Origin: Gymnorhina tibicen
Lineage: Eukaryota > Chordata > Aves > Passeriformes > Artamidae
DNA: 64,000 bases
Assembly: GCA_013399875.1 (NCBI GenBank)
Contig: VXAZ01006216.1
Location: forward strand, 317,915 to 381,914
Direction of reading: 5' to 3'
The notes beneath the pieces were generated by a model that was not told the origin of the DNA, searched no databases, and saw only the letters and a list, made by a program, of their open reading frames with translations. The translations under genes and the position numbers were made by a program. This document shows, piece by piece, positions 47,301-60,671 of this stretch (the first letter of the stretch is position 1; the number at the start of each line of letters is the position of its first letter).

Positions 47301-50300
47301 GGCGGCGAGCCAGCATCCCCCACAAACCTTCGGCAGGTGGTTAAAAATCAGCGACAGGTTAGAAATCAGTAACAGGCTAAAAAATTATCGACCAGACAAG
47401 ATACACCTGCAAACACCCCTGTGCCCAAAAGCCGTCATTTGCTCTGGGAGCGGCAGGAAACAGGGTGGGGGTGTGACGGACCAAAGCATCCCCTTAGAGC
47501 CCTGATGGAGCTGGGCTGGCTGACCAGTGAGGGATTTAAATGTCTGTAGAGTTAAAAGCAGATAAAGTGCCCTAAGTACTTAAATTAACGTGTTCTATGA
47601 ATTAGTAACGCTAAATACTCGCAGTGTGTCACAGCCTGAGCGAGTCTGATCACAAATACACCCACAAGAGTTGCTGACGCTTCCCTTAACTTAATGTCTT
47701 TAAGCTACAGTGTTATTAAGAACAATTTTCCCCAGTTTTCACTGGGAAGGCAGTGAGGTAACCCAAGATGAGCCAGCCCAGGTGGTCCTTGAGGCGATCT
47801 CTGAAAGCAAACCCGAGCGTTTGGCACAGGAATTGTGGTTTTGGAACAGATGGAGGTGATGGAACGGAATCGGTTCACGACCTGGGAACTGCTCCGACAC
47901 CCAACGCTCCCTGTGTGGGTCTCTCCCAATTCAGGATATTCCGTGATCCCACGATGCCGTGATCCCGTGATACTGAACGCCAACCTCCTTGCCCACGGTC
48001 CTTGCTTTACCATGGACACCCTCCACCCCTTGCTGCAGGATCACCTTTGGAAAAAGGGAAGGTGGATGTCACCCTGCCCAGGGCTGGAAAACTAAAAGTT
48101 GTTTTTTCACTAAACATCAAACAAAGCGTCTCCCAACAGCTGCCTCGCTTTCCAGGTGAGGGATAAAGACATCTCTCCAGGCATACCCTTTGAGAGCTTG
48201 TGTTAAAAACACCCTGCAAAGCCCAGGATTGTTGTTGTAGATGCAGAATTCCTTAGGAAAGGCAGGAACAGGCATTGTTTGCATCACTCGGAGCTGCTGG
48301 GTGTTTTTAAACCAGGTTCACTCCATCATGTCAAACACGCTGCTCTTCCAGAGGTGTTTTTTCAGCCCAAAGCTGCACCTTAACGATTTAATTGCATGGA
48401 AATTGCTGAAATCTGTAGGTAAGGCAAGAGTATCCATTTATATGAGCTGTATTTGAAACACGAGGTAATTGGAAGCATGGTAATTCCTTATTTACAACGG
48501 GAAGAATTCCACCGTAGCTGTTGTGGAAGAGCCTCCATTTATTATAATCAACAGCTGTATCTATGGTCATTAGCAGAAGGGCAGAGTAAGAGCACGGGCA
48601 CTTTAATTCTGAAATAAAAGATACTTTATTCCTGAGTAAGCAATGTGTTTTCAGAACAGAATAATTACTTCAAAGTGATTTTTATCTCCAGGTAGGGTGT
48701 GCACTTCAGTGTGTTCCCGTGTAGCTGTTCTGCTGCGTTTCCCCTGCGCAGACGAGCTCTCAGCTCCACAGTTTCCTATTCAGCTACGCCAGGAAAAAAA
48801 AAAAGCTCATTTGCCTTGATTTTCTGAGCAGGTTTGCCAATGCCTTTGCCCAAGGACGGTGATTTGAATGGCAAGGGGTTTGTGCACTGGCTGGAGGGAG
48901 TTTTTCCTCAAACTGCCGACTTGCCAATATTGTTTTTGTTAATTGGCAATTCCCATCGACTGCTCTGTACCAGCACGGCCTGGAGCCTGCAGTGGGGATG
49001 AAATCGATGGGTCCCACCTTTTCATGCCTGACAGCTGCAATAATCACCTCATTTAGGCGGAACTTCATCAGGACAAACAACAGCAAATCTCCCCCAGAAC
49101 TGTGACCTGGCTGACTTTCCATCCTGGGCTCTAATTGCTAAACCACTGCCTGGTTTCACTGACCAGCCCTTTCCCCTTCACTCCTCGCCCAAGCAAAGCC
49201 ACAGGTGGGGATTTATGTTTTCTTTGAAATGAAAGGAGAGAAATCAACAGAGGCCTGGCTGATGCAGCACATGAACGCTGAGATCTCTCTTGATTAATAA
49301 TGTATGATACAATGAGGCTGAACATCATTTTTCCTTGCACAATTTACAAAAAGGGGTCTCAATCTGAAAACTGATGGAAGGGAAAACAGGGGAAAGAATT
49401 CTCTTTTTTCCTTTCCACATTTCTTTCACAGAGGGTTTTAGTACTCTGAGGTATATCTGGTATATCTGGGTGGTTCCTTGATTGCTCAAGGCCAGTCTCC
49501 CCAGGGAACACCACAGTGGCACAGAGCTATGCCAGAGGAAATCCTGAAGAGGCACAGGCAGAGCAGTTCTTTGGGAAATACGGTTTATTCCCTTGGGAAG
49601 TGTTTTACAAACTCCACTGGCAAGACTTTTGTTCCCCATATGAGTTGTGTGACACTAAGGGGTTGCTTCCCTCTTTTCCCAAGGTAGTTTTACCTGCAAT
49701 CCCTTTCCACAGTTTACCCCCTGATATTTTCTAAGTGTTTCTTGGGAATTCTTGGGAATTCCTAAACCTAAGAGATTTACCAGTGCTCGGGGCTGATGTA
49801 CGCGCGGGGTCTCTCAACCACAGCTTTAGCATTTGAAAAAATACCACAAGTACTTGGTTATTTCATTTCAAACATTAGGGGAAATGTCAGAGAAAAGGGT
49901 TCAGCTCGCACCAATCTCTTACAGGTGTAATTGCCTCGTGTGTAATGCCTTTGTATTGGTTATAATGAAATCCCCTTTGACTTCCAGCCGTGTAGATGGG
50001 AGCAGAGTGAAGGCCAGGATTTCCATCTAGGCTGTAGAAGGAGTTCTGCCTGTAGAAAGTGAGCCTGATCCTGTTGGCATCTCTCAGCCAGTTTAATAAA
50101 ACCTATTTTACCCTTCTTACAGAGCTTGTCACCCCCACATCAGCTGCATTAAGCTGAAATTGGTGCATGGGTAAAGATTCAGGTCCCAGCCGCCCTCTCC
50201 TTGCCATAAACTTAATTCTGGTTTTCTTATGAAGCTTTGCCAAACTGCCTGAGTAAAGAATTGAGTAAAAGTGTGCTGAAACATCAGGATTTGGCTCTAG

Positions 50301-51904
50301 GATTAGTCACACATCTGGATGACCTTGTTATTCCTATTTACCGTTAAATAAGCGTGAGCTAAAGCTGGTTTACGTTGGTTTTTGGATTTTCTGCACAGCA
50401 ACAGTCAGTTTCTCTTCCCAGCACGTAGCTGCCATCAATTCTTTTTGTCTCTGTGAATAAGAAGAAGCTCCTGGGGCAGGAGAAGAAGTTGCCTGGCTCA
50501 ATGCTGGGAATCGAGGCAGAGATATGATTCAAATGTCTCCTTATTGTTTTTTGCCTCCTGACATTTCCCACATTGCGCTGTGTTCTGCTGCTGCAGAAAA
50601 ATAATAGCTAAGATTAAGTTAAGTGGAAAAATACTGCTGCTTTTCCAGTGTCAAAGCCACAGAACCTCTGGTAATGCAGTCCCCGAAGGAAATCAGGTGT
50701 GAGGTGTTTCTCTTCAAAGGCAGGTAAAATAATGTGAAAGAGGATGTTCTCCTTCTCTTAACCATTAAAAAAATCCAGTTGTTTGGTTTATTTTTCCCCC
50801 TTTATTTTACTTATCCTTACTAAGGAAATGCTGTTTTTACGATTGTCCACAGGCATTTTCCAAGTCCTCAGGTGAATGGGTGCAGGCTGCAGGTTGGCTT
50901 CTTGAAATTGAATTCCTTCAGTCGTATCTTCCTTTGGAACCATGGAGAACCTCAGGCGTATAAGAGACATAAAATACAACACTCCCATCCCAGCTTTCCC
51001 GTGTTTAATTATGTTTTTTTCCCCCTTTCTGTAAAAAGATTTTAAATCTCACCCAAGCTTCTTATTTTAACCCAGCTCCATTAAGTTCCTTGTGTTCTGA
51101 CTCGTGGATTTGTTGGGCCTCAGCTCTCGCCTCAGGTGATATCCAAGCCTAAATTCCTACAGTTTGGGGGAAAACGGGTGGCTGGATGGAAAAGAAAGTC
51201 ACAGAAGTCCTGCTGGAACTCAGGGAGAGCTGGAACTACTTGGATCATCTATCCCAGCAAATCCACTTGGGAGGAAGAGCTGATGGATGCCTCAACCCCA
51301 GGAAAAACCCTCAGATCACAGCTCCACCTTATTAAACCACAGGCAGCTGAGCATGACATATGTTGGAGATAAGACTTCAGAAATTCCGCTTCTCACAGAA
51401 ATATTTCATCCTGCTGAATGCAGCTTTGGATATTTTCTGGTTTGTGGAAGTAGAAGCTCCCGGCAAGAGAAACAACAAGAACTTGAACTGAAATGAGTAA
51501 AACTCCGGGTACTGGCAACACGCTCTTGTATTTCCAAGGGAAGCAGCGCTGGTATCAATCCTTCTGAAATGAGACATCAGCCAGCCAATTTCAAGGCTTG
51601 TTTTGCAGAAAATGGGGCACAAGATTCAGCAGCTGAACAGTCCTGCTGGCCTCAGATTTAATTTGCTCCGAGGTGATATAAGAGCAGGATAATACGACGG
51701 TTGTTGTACTTCTCGAGTGCTTTTGACAAAGTAAATCTATCACTGACAGGCACCACAACCCCCATTTCACAGGAGGAGCTGTGACCCAGGGATGCTAAAA
51801 TCAAGCAAAAACAACAATCCCCACTTACCTGACAATCTCAAGGATTTCCTGCCAAGAGGAGAAGAAACTGGAATGATCTGTGCTCGGTCTGCAGCTCAGC
51901 ACAG
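47301..51904. other. Intergenic region upstream of EXOC4
   Basis: I recognise no gene in this stretch. A possible CR1 tail lies at 47925-47985. A plus-strand frame from 47296 (69 codons, MAAASQHPPQTF...) starts next to the ZNF143 element but has no recognisable relatives. The rest looks single-copy. Confidence 0.6.
47925..47985 (+). mobile_element. Possible CR1 3' tail
   Basis: CCCAATTCAGGATATTCCGT followed by GATCCCACGATGCCGTGATC and CCGTGAT resembles a CR1 terminus with its short tail repeat (GTGATCCC). The upstream match is poor. Confidence 0.45.
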
Positions 51905-52232
51905 GGACTTTGAAGGATATTCCAAGGACCGGTTGTCTGGTCAGGCTCTGCTCCCAGAGAACAAGTGATGGGATGAGACGAAACAGCCTCAAGCTGCACC
52001 GGGGAACATTCAGTTTGGGCATCAGGAGGAATTTCTTCACGGAAAGGGTTGTTGAGCATTGGAATGAGTGCTCAGGGAGGTGGTGGAGTCCCCACCCCTG
52101 GAGGTGTCCAAGGAAGGCCTGGATGTGGCACTCAGTGCTCTGGGCTGGGGACAAGGTGGAGATCGGTCACAGCCTGGACCCGATGGTCTTGGAGGTCTTT
52201 CCCAACCCTAATGATTCTGTGATTTTACAGAG
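51905..52232 (+). mobile_element. CR1 LINE, 3' end
   Basis: GGAATTTCTTCACGGAAAGG, GGAGGTGGTGGAGTCCCCAC and GATGGTCTTGGAGGTCTTTC, then a tail AATGATTCTGTGATTTTA. Confidence 0.88.
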
Positions 52233-52509
52233 AATGAGAGGTGCCTCTGAAAGGGCTTCCCACACTGCTGTCAGAAATCTGAGCCTCCCACTGTTTGACC
52301 AGCACCTTCTCGTCCTGCATTTTCACTAAAAAATAAAAATCAGGGAGAAAAAGAGTTTCTTTTGGGGAGTTTCTTTAAGAAAAAGCCCTTCAGACCTCCT
52401 GCACTGTAATATCCCACTCTGAGCTTCAACGGTCCTGTGTCTGTCACATGTGGCTGATGGTTTTTGGCTGTGTTGCCTTTGATGGTACCAGTCAAATCCA
52501 CCCTGACCG

Positions 52510-52804
52510 CCGTTGTGATCTCTCCCCCTGCCCTGCCTGGGACAGTGTGAGGTTAGGAGGAGAGGAAATGGCCTCAAGTTGTGCCAGGGGAGGTTTATAT
52601 TGGATATTAGGAATTCTTTTTTCATTAAAAAGTTCTGAAGAATGAGATCAGGCTGCCCATGGCATCCCTGGAAGCGTTCAAAAAATGTGTGGACGTGGCA
52701 CTTGGGGACATGGTTTAATGGTGAACATGGTGGTGCTGGGTTGACATTTGGACTTGATGGTCTTAAAGGTCTTTTCCAACCTCAACAATTCCATGATTTT
52801 ATGT
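52510..52804 (+). mobile_element. CR1 LINE, 3' end
   Basis: GAGAGGAAATGGCCTCAAGT, CCAGGGGAGGTTTATATTGG, GTGGCACTTGGGGACATGGT and GTCTTAAAGGTCTTTTCCAA, then the tail CAATTCCATGATTTTATG. It follows the copy at 51905-52232 in the same direction about 280 bases downstream. Confidence 0.88.
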
Positions 52805-54574
52805 GCCCAGACTCAGCTCTATAGCTTAGGTGATGGAGAAGGGTTGGCTTTCCCCTCGCCCAAAAACCTTACAAGGCATCACATTGGAATTATTCCAGTT
52901 TGGTGGGGAAGATGAACCCTGACTTCACTGCCCTGACTCTCAGGCTGGGCAAATCTAAAATCTCTGGACAAACCCATCAGGCAGCCCCAGAGATCCAACT
53001 GGAAACTGTTGTGCAGCAGCCAATCTGCAAGAGGGCAGTGACGGTAATTCCCAAATATTTGGTGGTGTGAAGTGTTTGTGGGCAGAGTGAGGCTGCTCAG
53101 AGAGTTGCAGACTTTGAAAGCCTTGTGATAAAGGGCCAAGTGAAGCACCAAATCTACAGGAACAGACTTAAATCAACTTTATTGCACAGCAGTGTTCTGT
53201 GGGCACTGAATAAGGCTGAAGACTGATGTCTTCAATTCTTTCTGTTGTTGTCGGCAAGAAGGACAAAGTCAGCAAGACAGGTCCTTGCAGATGAACCCCA
53301 CGAGACTCCTTCACCACTGGTGTGGGGTTGGAGACACGTCAGGGTGGGAGATTTTGGGCTGTTTCACCCATAATCTTTCAGTCACCGAAAGATCCGACAG
53401 TGCCTTAAAAGATGTCAGTGGTGTAGAGGTGACCTTTGAGGTCCACGTGACCTTTGAAACACAAGCAAGATGAGTCTCTTGGAGATTCACTTGGAACTGC
53501 AGGAATTTAAGCTGTCAGTGCACCTGAAAAGTTCCTAGAGATGGTGGTGTATCCAAATGATTCAGCAGAGTTTCTGTGATTCCCATTTAAAGTCTGGTGA
53601 GGCAATATTAAATGCTCAGCGAGAAAATGAAGCGTTATCTGCTGTACATCTATAAAATGAAATGTAATGTGATAAAATGAACTGAAAGGTCTCCTCTCTG
53701 CGTTAAAGACGGCACTGGTGTGACTGCTGTTGCTTTGTAACAATTCCCCTGCAGGAAAGGCAAGTCCTACAATGTAATATCATTTTCGTCTCATGATCTT
53801 TATGGGTTTGGGGAAGAAAAACATTTTAAGGAGCACCCAGCTCCAGGGATCTGGTGAAAAATTAGATCAGCACAAGTAACAGGTATTTCCCACAAACTAA
53901 GAGGTGTCTGTCAGAGCAGGTGCTGGAGATGACCAGGCACTGAAGGCCATTCAGCTGCTCCTTTTGCTGTCTCTTTTCACCCCTTCACTGCCACCCTCCA
54001 TTCCCCATCCTTCCCCAAATCATCTCCTGCTTCCCATTGTGTCCCCTCTTCTGTCATCTTCACATTTTCCAAATGTCTTCCACTAAACATCGCTGGTATT
54101 TTTCAATTTGTAGTGACACAACCTAAATTTACAAATCATTGCGCTGCTGGTTCCTGTGTCAGATCTTTCTCCTTAACTCATGTACCTCATCTATTTGAAT
54201 TATAAACTCATTGGGGCAGAGGCCACATTTTAACCGTAGCATAGTGGAGATTTATGTAGCATAATTAAGCAGGATAATAAAATACACCTCAGTGGAAGGC
54301 TGAAATGTAAATTCTGGAACGAACCCACGTTGCTTTCATTGCTCTTAAAGTGAACATGTGATGACTTTTTCTTACTTCTTTCAAAATTTAGATGAGGGAA
54401 CTTGATGCAGTGAGTCCTGCAGGAAACTGTCACTGAGGAAGATCTGCTGATGGGCTGCTCACCCAGGCCCATCACAGCCTGTTCCAACAGAAAGTGTTCT
54501 TCCTACACAATGGGAAATTGTGTCCCATGTGTCCTGTTTCACCTTCCCAGGCCTTCAGCCATTTCCTGGGCCTG
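52805..54574. other. Intergenic stretch, nothing recognised
   Basis: No gene or clear repeat. The piece at about 54185-54235 (AACTCATTGGGGCAGAGGCC) faintly recalls an old amniote interspersed repeat, but is too degraded to call. Confidence 0.5.
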
Positions 54575-54875
54575 CAAGAAAACTGGAGAGGGACTTTGGA
54601 CAAGGGTATGGAGTGTTAGAACAAGGGGGAATGGCTTTAAACGGACAGAGGGCAGGGATGGATGCGGTATTGGGAAGGAATTCCTGGCTGGGAGGGTGGC
54701 AGAGGTTGTCCAGAGAAGTTGTGGCTGCCCCTGGATCCCTGGAAGTGTCCAAGGCCAGGCTGGACGGGGCTTGGAGCACCCTGGGATAGTGGGAGGTGTC
54801 CCTGCCCGTGGCAGAAGGTGGCACTGGATGAATTTTAAAGTCCCTTCCAACCCAAGCCATGATTCTGTGATTTGA
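54575..54875 (+). mobile_element. CR1 LINE, 3' end
   Basis: GGTATTGGGAAGGAATTCCT, GAAGTGTCCAAGGCCAGGCT and CCTGGGATAGTGGGAGGTGT, then the tail CCAAGCCATGATTCTGTGAT. Confidence 0.88.
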
Positions 54876-55070
54876 TGTCACTATGGCAGAAGATCTCGAG
54901 ACCTCTCCACCTTCTTCTGTCTTGTGCTTGTGACACCCTCATGAAGCTGAGGTCAGTGTTTTCCTTGTGTTGGGCAAAACAGAACCTGGACATGTGATAA
55001 CAACAAATATCCACGCTAGATTTGTGTTCTCCTGAAATTCTCCATATTGGTAGCAAGGTTCCCTCACGGA

Positions 55071-55145
55071 TCACTGTGGGATACCATTCCATGGCTCACT
55101 GTGGGATACCATTCCATGGCTCACTGTGGGGTACCATTCCAGGGA
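55071..55145. repeat. 25-bp tandem repeat, 3 copies
   Basis: Units of TCACTGTGGGATACCATTCC plus five bases start at 55071, 55096 and 55121. The first two are identical and the third has small changes. Confidence 0.92.
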
Positions 55146-58100
55146 GCAGACTGGCCCCACCCAGCCGTGCTCATGGGATTGTACAAAGCGGCCGTGGATT
55201 TGGGCAGAGACAAGAAGAGTTGAAAAGTGCAGGACAGTGAACAGCCTTTGCTGTGTGCTTTTCTCACCGAGGTGGAAAGGAACCAGAGGAGATAAACACA
55301 ACCTCACTTTCATTTTTCCAAGGGAAGAAACAATGAGTTTGTAGCCTTGGGTTATGAACATCCTGATCTCTCAGTCACAGTCTGGGTGACCGGCTGTGGT
55401 CATTCCAAGTTCAGTAAATTTTGGAGCCTTTGGAAAATGCTGCGGCCTCTTCAGCAAGAAGCCATTTGTCTGAAGTGTTTTTAGTTCAGTGGATACACAA
55501 GCTGCTGGAATGTGAAGGCAGGAAAAGCCATGGGGGTAGAGATATTCCTCAGTGTATTTCTGCCTTCAGTCCTTAAAAAGCTCCCCTGCTTCCATGGAAT
55601 AAGAAGAGGCTGGAATATCTATGGGAACTTTATTCCCACCACGGCTGGAAATATAAGTCAACATGCTGCAGAAGGAAAACAAAATCCAGAGATTTTTTTT
55701 CCCATGTTTGGGTTCCTTCTTTCCACTCTGTCCCCAGGCACTCAGCTCTCCCTGAGCTGGGAAAGAGCAGGGAACACAGAGAGAAGCCTGGAGCCACCAA
55801 GGATCACAGCAAATGGAGCAGCTGGGCTGGCACACACCTGAAACCTCTGGGTCCAGCTCTCTCCTCTGGAAGGTGTCACTGTGGGCTTCAGATGTGACAA
55901 TGAGAATGCAGCAAAATTCTCTTTTTGAAATCCCTGCAGGCCCTCAAAGGCCAGCATTTTAACCAATAACTATGCCTTGAGACAGAAAGTTTTTGTTCTG
56001 CGACTCAGAATCCTCTTTAGCCCAGCAGAGCTTCTCACTGGCCTTGTTCTCAGCCAGAATGACAAAAGTCCTGCCTCCCACTTCAAAAAATCTGGTGTTG
56101 TCACCCTTTCCCCATCCAGTACACACAGAGATGAACACAGCTCTCTCTCTGAACCCCTGGCACAGGAAGCAGTGGCCTCCTGTGGTGGTAGCACAGGGAT
56201 TAGAACGCTCATCCAGCCTTGGGCAGTGCTTCAAAGCCCTCCCTTCCTGGGGATCACCCAACCCCACACTGAAATCAGATCAGTAAGGTTTCTCCAGTCC
56301 CAGGGTGAAGTTCTTTGAATTGCAAAACCCACCCAAAATGTCAAAATGAGCAACACAAATTAAAAAAAAACAAAGAAAGAAAAACTCAAAATCTGGCATG
56401 TAAAACTCAAGTGTTCCAAACTCAAGCAGGTGTCAAAGGAAAAGGGAGAAAATTCAGGCCGAGAATGAGGGATGCTGCAAGCCTTGATTAGGAAAGTGGA
56501 GCTGAAGGAATGAAGGAATGAAGGAATGAGAGGAGACAACTTAAACACCAAGACCCAACTATCAAAGTCCAGACAGGTGAGATTGTAACAGCGTGAAACC
56601 CAAGCATGGAATAATGTTCTGCTGGGAATTGTTCTACTGTGCTGCAAGGAGCAAATTTCACATTGTCTCTGCTTGAAAATCCTCTATGCCAAGAAGACCT
56701 TTGACAACTCGGATCTGGATTTGGCATTGCAAAACAGCATTAATCCCCAGCAATTACAAAGTGTTTCCAGGCTGACCTTCTCCTGCCACATGGAAGCCAA
56801 GCAGGGGGAAGAGACAGAGGTTTGGAATGTGTCTCCAAGGCTTGGATCATAATGAAAACATTTATGCTGCAGTCAGAGAGTGGCTGCAGACCATGTAGAT
56901 GTGCCTGGGAGAGTTTTAAAAGCTGTCTGGGGAGGCAGAGAGAGGGGCAGCATCCACAATGTGATGCTCAGAGCCAGCTGCAAGCCCTGCCTGAGACACA
57001 GCAGCAATGCTGGAGCGTTTAGCTCACAGTATCCCTCTAATCAGTGCTGCTGGTAATTGGCTCTATGGGTTAAAATCAGAGCCTGGCAGTTTGATTTCTT
57101 TGAAGGTCGTGACCCAGGTGACCCCAAAAATCAGCTGGCAGTAAACAGCGGGGTCCTTAGCTGGAGGTATCTACATGTGGCTGCACTGCCGACGACAGAC
57201 TGGCCCATGTGGGGCCTTGGAGCTGCCTCAAGTGGCCACCGGTGTGGGAACCCTTGGAGAAGAGATGGATCCACGGAAAAGCCTGGATCGGGAAGGGAAG
57301 GTAAGTGCTTGGCTGATTTCGTAAGGAAGAAGGAAGATGGTGATGTGAGGGAAAGACTCCACCTGGATTCTGGAAGTGCTCCGTGGATCATTCCCTGCTG
57401 TGCTGAGGGAAAGAGCCAGCAGCCGTTCCAGGAGGTCTAATCCTTCTCTTTTAGGACTTGGCTTAGCCTTCCTCCCAGTGACTGGCCAAATACCGGTGGG
57501 AATGGGAATGGGGCTCTGAGGGGCAGGAGGCCAAGTGGCAGAGCGAGATTTCTTAGGACAGGTTGAGTTATTCAGGAGTATCTCCAACACTGGTCAAGCA
57601 GCTGTGTTCCTCTCCCATCCTCCTACCCACTTCCCGATTATTCCCTGCCAGTTCAAGAAATTCCTGTGTTTTCCTCATTGTCAGCACTGGGTGCTGAAGC
57701 AGGAGACAAGAAGCTGATAAAGTTTTCTGGAGCATTTGCCCAGCTATTCGCAGCACTCAGGTCCCAAAATGACTTAGGCCAACAGAGAGAATTCAGGATT
57801 TTAATGAGCTATCAGATCCTGAGGCAGCAGAGGAACTACACCAGCAGCAAATCCTGTTTGCTGCCCTGTTCCTTGGCGCAGGATCCTGCTCGAGGGTACT
57901 GACACACTGCTCCCTTCTGCTGGAGGAGAAAAGTCTTTTTGTGCTGAGAATAATGAATGGCCTGAGCCAAACCATAGCCAGATGGTCCCAATCAGCAGTT
58001 GTTTATACCCAGACCTGGGAGAACAGGTCAGGCAAACCCCCTGACCCTAATACTGTCTGTAGAAAAATAATCAATTTACAAGGCCAGGCAGAGCGACCTG

Positions 58101-60671
58101 TGAGCCCTGTTTGTTGATCCAAGACATAACGGCTCAATAGCTTTAATTATTAAAGCCAGAACAGACAACCATTGATCCTCCCACTTAGTGCCATCTCTGC
58201 AGCCTCAGGGCCAAGGATTTAGAGCAGGGGAATTTGCAGGGATAGAGAGAGAACCAACTTTGAATGACTGATCCGCTGGATCACCAAAATTTTGGACCCT
58301 GATTTTGAAATGCAGGATCCACCAGTCCATTCGTTCCAGCATCTCAGAGCGATCAAGTGATGCCCCTTCTCTGAGAACACAAGTTCCGACTTTTCAGCTT
58401 AACAAGGCATTGAAAAAGTCATTTATGGAGTTGACCCAGATCATCTTTTCTCTCCAACAGTTCACAAAGCAATCGGTGTAAAGGACATTAATCAAGTTGG
58501 CGCCAAGAGGTAATTGAAGACAGTAATTACTCAGTTTTTATAGAGCTGGAAGTGTAATAAGGATTTTAAGAAAGTAATAAGTGAAGCTTTCTGCAGAGAG
58601 ATCCCCTGGTGCACACAGTTTAGCCAAGGGCCCGTCTTTTTGAAAATACATTTTCGTGTAGTTATTACATCACTGTCTTGCTGGGACATCTCTCCTGAGC
58701 TTTTGTAAATGTAATGGGCTCTGCTGAATCTGAATCCACCATCTCTGCATCCCGAGTTTCCGTGTCAGATTGACATCTCTAATGCAGCAATAATGCAGGA
58801 AACAGCAAACACACATTTTTATGCTTTACCTTCTCCCAGCTCCTGCCTTCCCTGCTCCAACCTGGCAGATTTCTGTCAGGCGCCCAATTTTTCGTTCTGC
58901 TTTGGAAGCCATGACAAAAAGGATCTGATTAAATTTCCCAAAGGCACATTCAGCTCGTGCAGCAGCTCTTAGGCTTTTTGTGGTCAAAAATGGAGGCAAA
59001 TTTTCCCAGCAGGCTCAAAGGACATTTCATCTGCTTAAATCACAAGACTCTGCAACAGAAAGGAAAACTCGGATGAAGCAGCAAATTTACCTTCACTTAA
59101 ACCTGATGAAAATTGACAAAAGCTCCCTGTTTATGCAGAATATCCCAAGTTCAGTGAGATGATGGTCCAATCATTCCCTGATTCCTTAGTCCTTTTTGGG
59201 ATCCATCCCCCATTGCCTCGAGTGCAAGACTCCTGAGTCCTCTCCTTACTTGGTGCTGGTTCCTTACAGGCTCTGAAGCACAAACCTAAATTGCTCCCAG
59301 CCTTTGTTGCTCCACCTTTACTTACTTTTCTCTGAATTATCTCCTTAATTCTTTGAAAATGGGATTCCTGCTTGCTGGGCACCTCTTCTGTCCAGACTCA
59401 TCCCTTGAATTACAGATGGGGACCATAAACTCTTGAAGGTAAGCAGCAAATGTGCTTTAATTTGTATATTTGCAAATTGGTTTGCACAACAGGGTGGCAC
59501 AAGCAGGTGCTGCTGGAACAAGAAGCCTCAGTTGTGGCTGAATGGGTTAATTAGGGGGAGGTGGTGAAAAGCTGGTGTGATGTCCCAGGCCCACACACTC
59601 AACCTCAGAATTTCTACCACGTTTGACATTAAGGCTCAACGTGACCCTGCTTCTTTTAAAATTATTTTAACGTAAGTTCCAGCTACATCTGCATTCAAAA
59701 ATTCTGCATGCGTTCCATCATTCCAGCAGGTAGCTGCAAGAGGAAGCCCAAGTCGAAGAATTATTTGGGGTATGTCTGGTTCTGGCTCTCCTCCAAGGGC
59801 AGACAGCTCATTACCAGCAAAGCACTTCTGTCCTACGGGGTTTTGTGGCTTTCTGGCTCAGATCTTTGATGAAATTTCATTTCACGACAGGTCTATTCAC
59901 AATATCTCCTCCCTAACTAGGACCATTCCCTCTGGAGAGAGAAATCTTCCACGCTGTTGCTGGGATGGGATCCACCTGGACTGCTCCTTCAATGGCTCTG
60001 CTTCAACCTCTTCCGTGCCTTGCAGCCAGCAAAGTCCTCCGGAGCTCCAGGAAGAGAAAACTGGGCTTGAATTAATCACGCGTGGTTCTAGATGCATTTG
60101 CCGCATCACACAACTCATCCCTGCATTCACCTGTTGGTCTCATTAGTTTTGATTAAAATTTGGTAGGGGATTCTAGGACCTTCCAGTGACCCATTGTGGT
60201 GTGTGCTGGAAATTTATTCAGGTCAATTAGACGTCTGCCACGTTCAGACTCGAGGGCCATGACATATGTTGGCTCAACAGGGTACGGCAACAAGGAGAAA
60301 TTGAATTTGCATCCCGAGCAAGGTGCCACAACGGTGTATCAATATCGGTTTTTAATGAGATGTGCTGGCTTTCACAGGCAGCAAAAAGTGTAAATTTATG
60401 CTAAAATGTCAACAAATGCCAGTCAAAGGAATCTCTGTGTGGTGCCTGAATGCAAAAGACACAGAGGGATAGGAGGAGTCATTTGGATCAGATTGTGGGC
60501 TCCAAGAACTGCATCAACTTGCATTTATTTGGCTGCACTTGCACAAGGTAAAAGCCCCTTCCAGCTGCTCTTTGCCCACTTCAGAAGGAACTGTCCGAGT
60601 TTTAGGAGACCAATTGCCCCCAAATATACCACAAACACCCCACAGAAACCCCATACCCACCACATTCATCA
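55146..60671. other. Intergenic region, largely single-copy in appearance
   Basis: There is a short GGAATGAA repeat at about 56505-56530. Otherwise I recognise no gene or mobile element. The part 58050-58800 is poor in open frames and rich in TAATTA/TTAATTATTAA-type motifs, so it could be a conserved non-coding element. Confidence 0.5.

Noticed and set aside
56160..56215. A tRNA-like stretch (GTGGTAGCACAGGGATTAG)
   Set aside because: There is no B box and no cloverleaf can be drawn.
57057..57440. A 127-codon plus-strand frame as a possible upstream gene
   Set aside because: No recognised domain, low-complexity-free but unconserved to my knowledge, and no promoter or splice context. Kept only as background.
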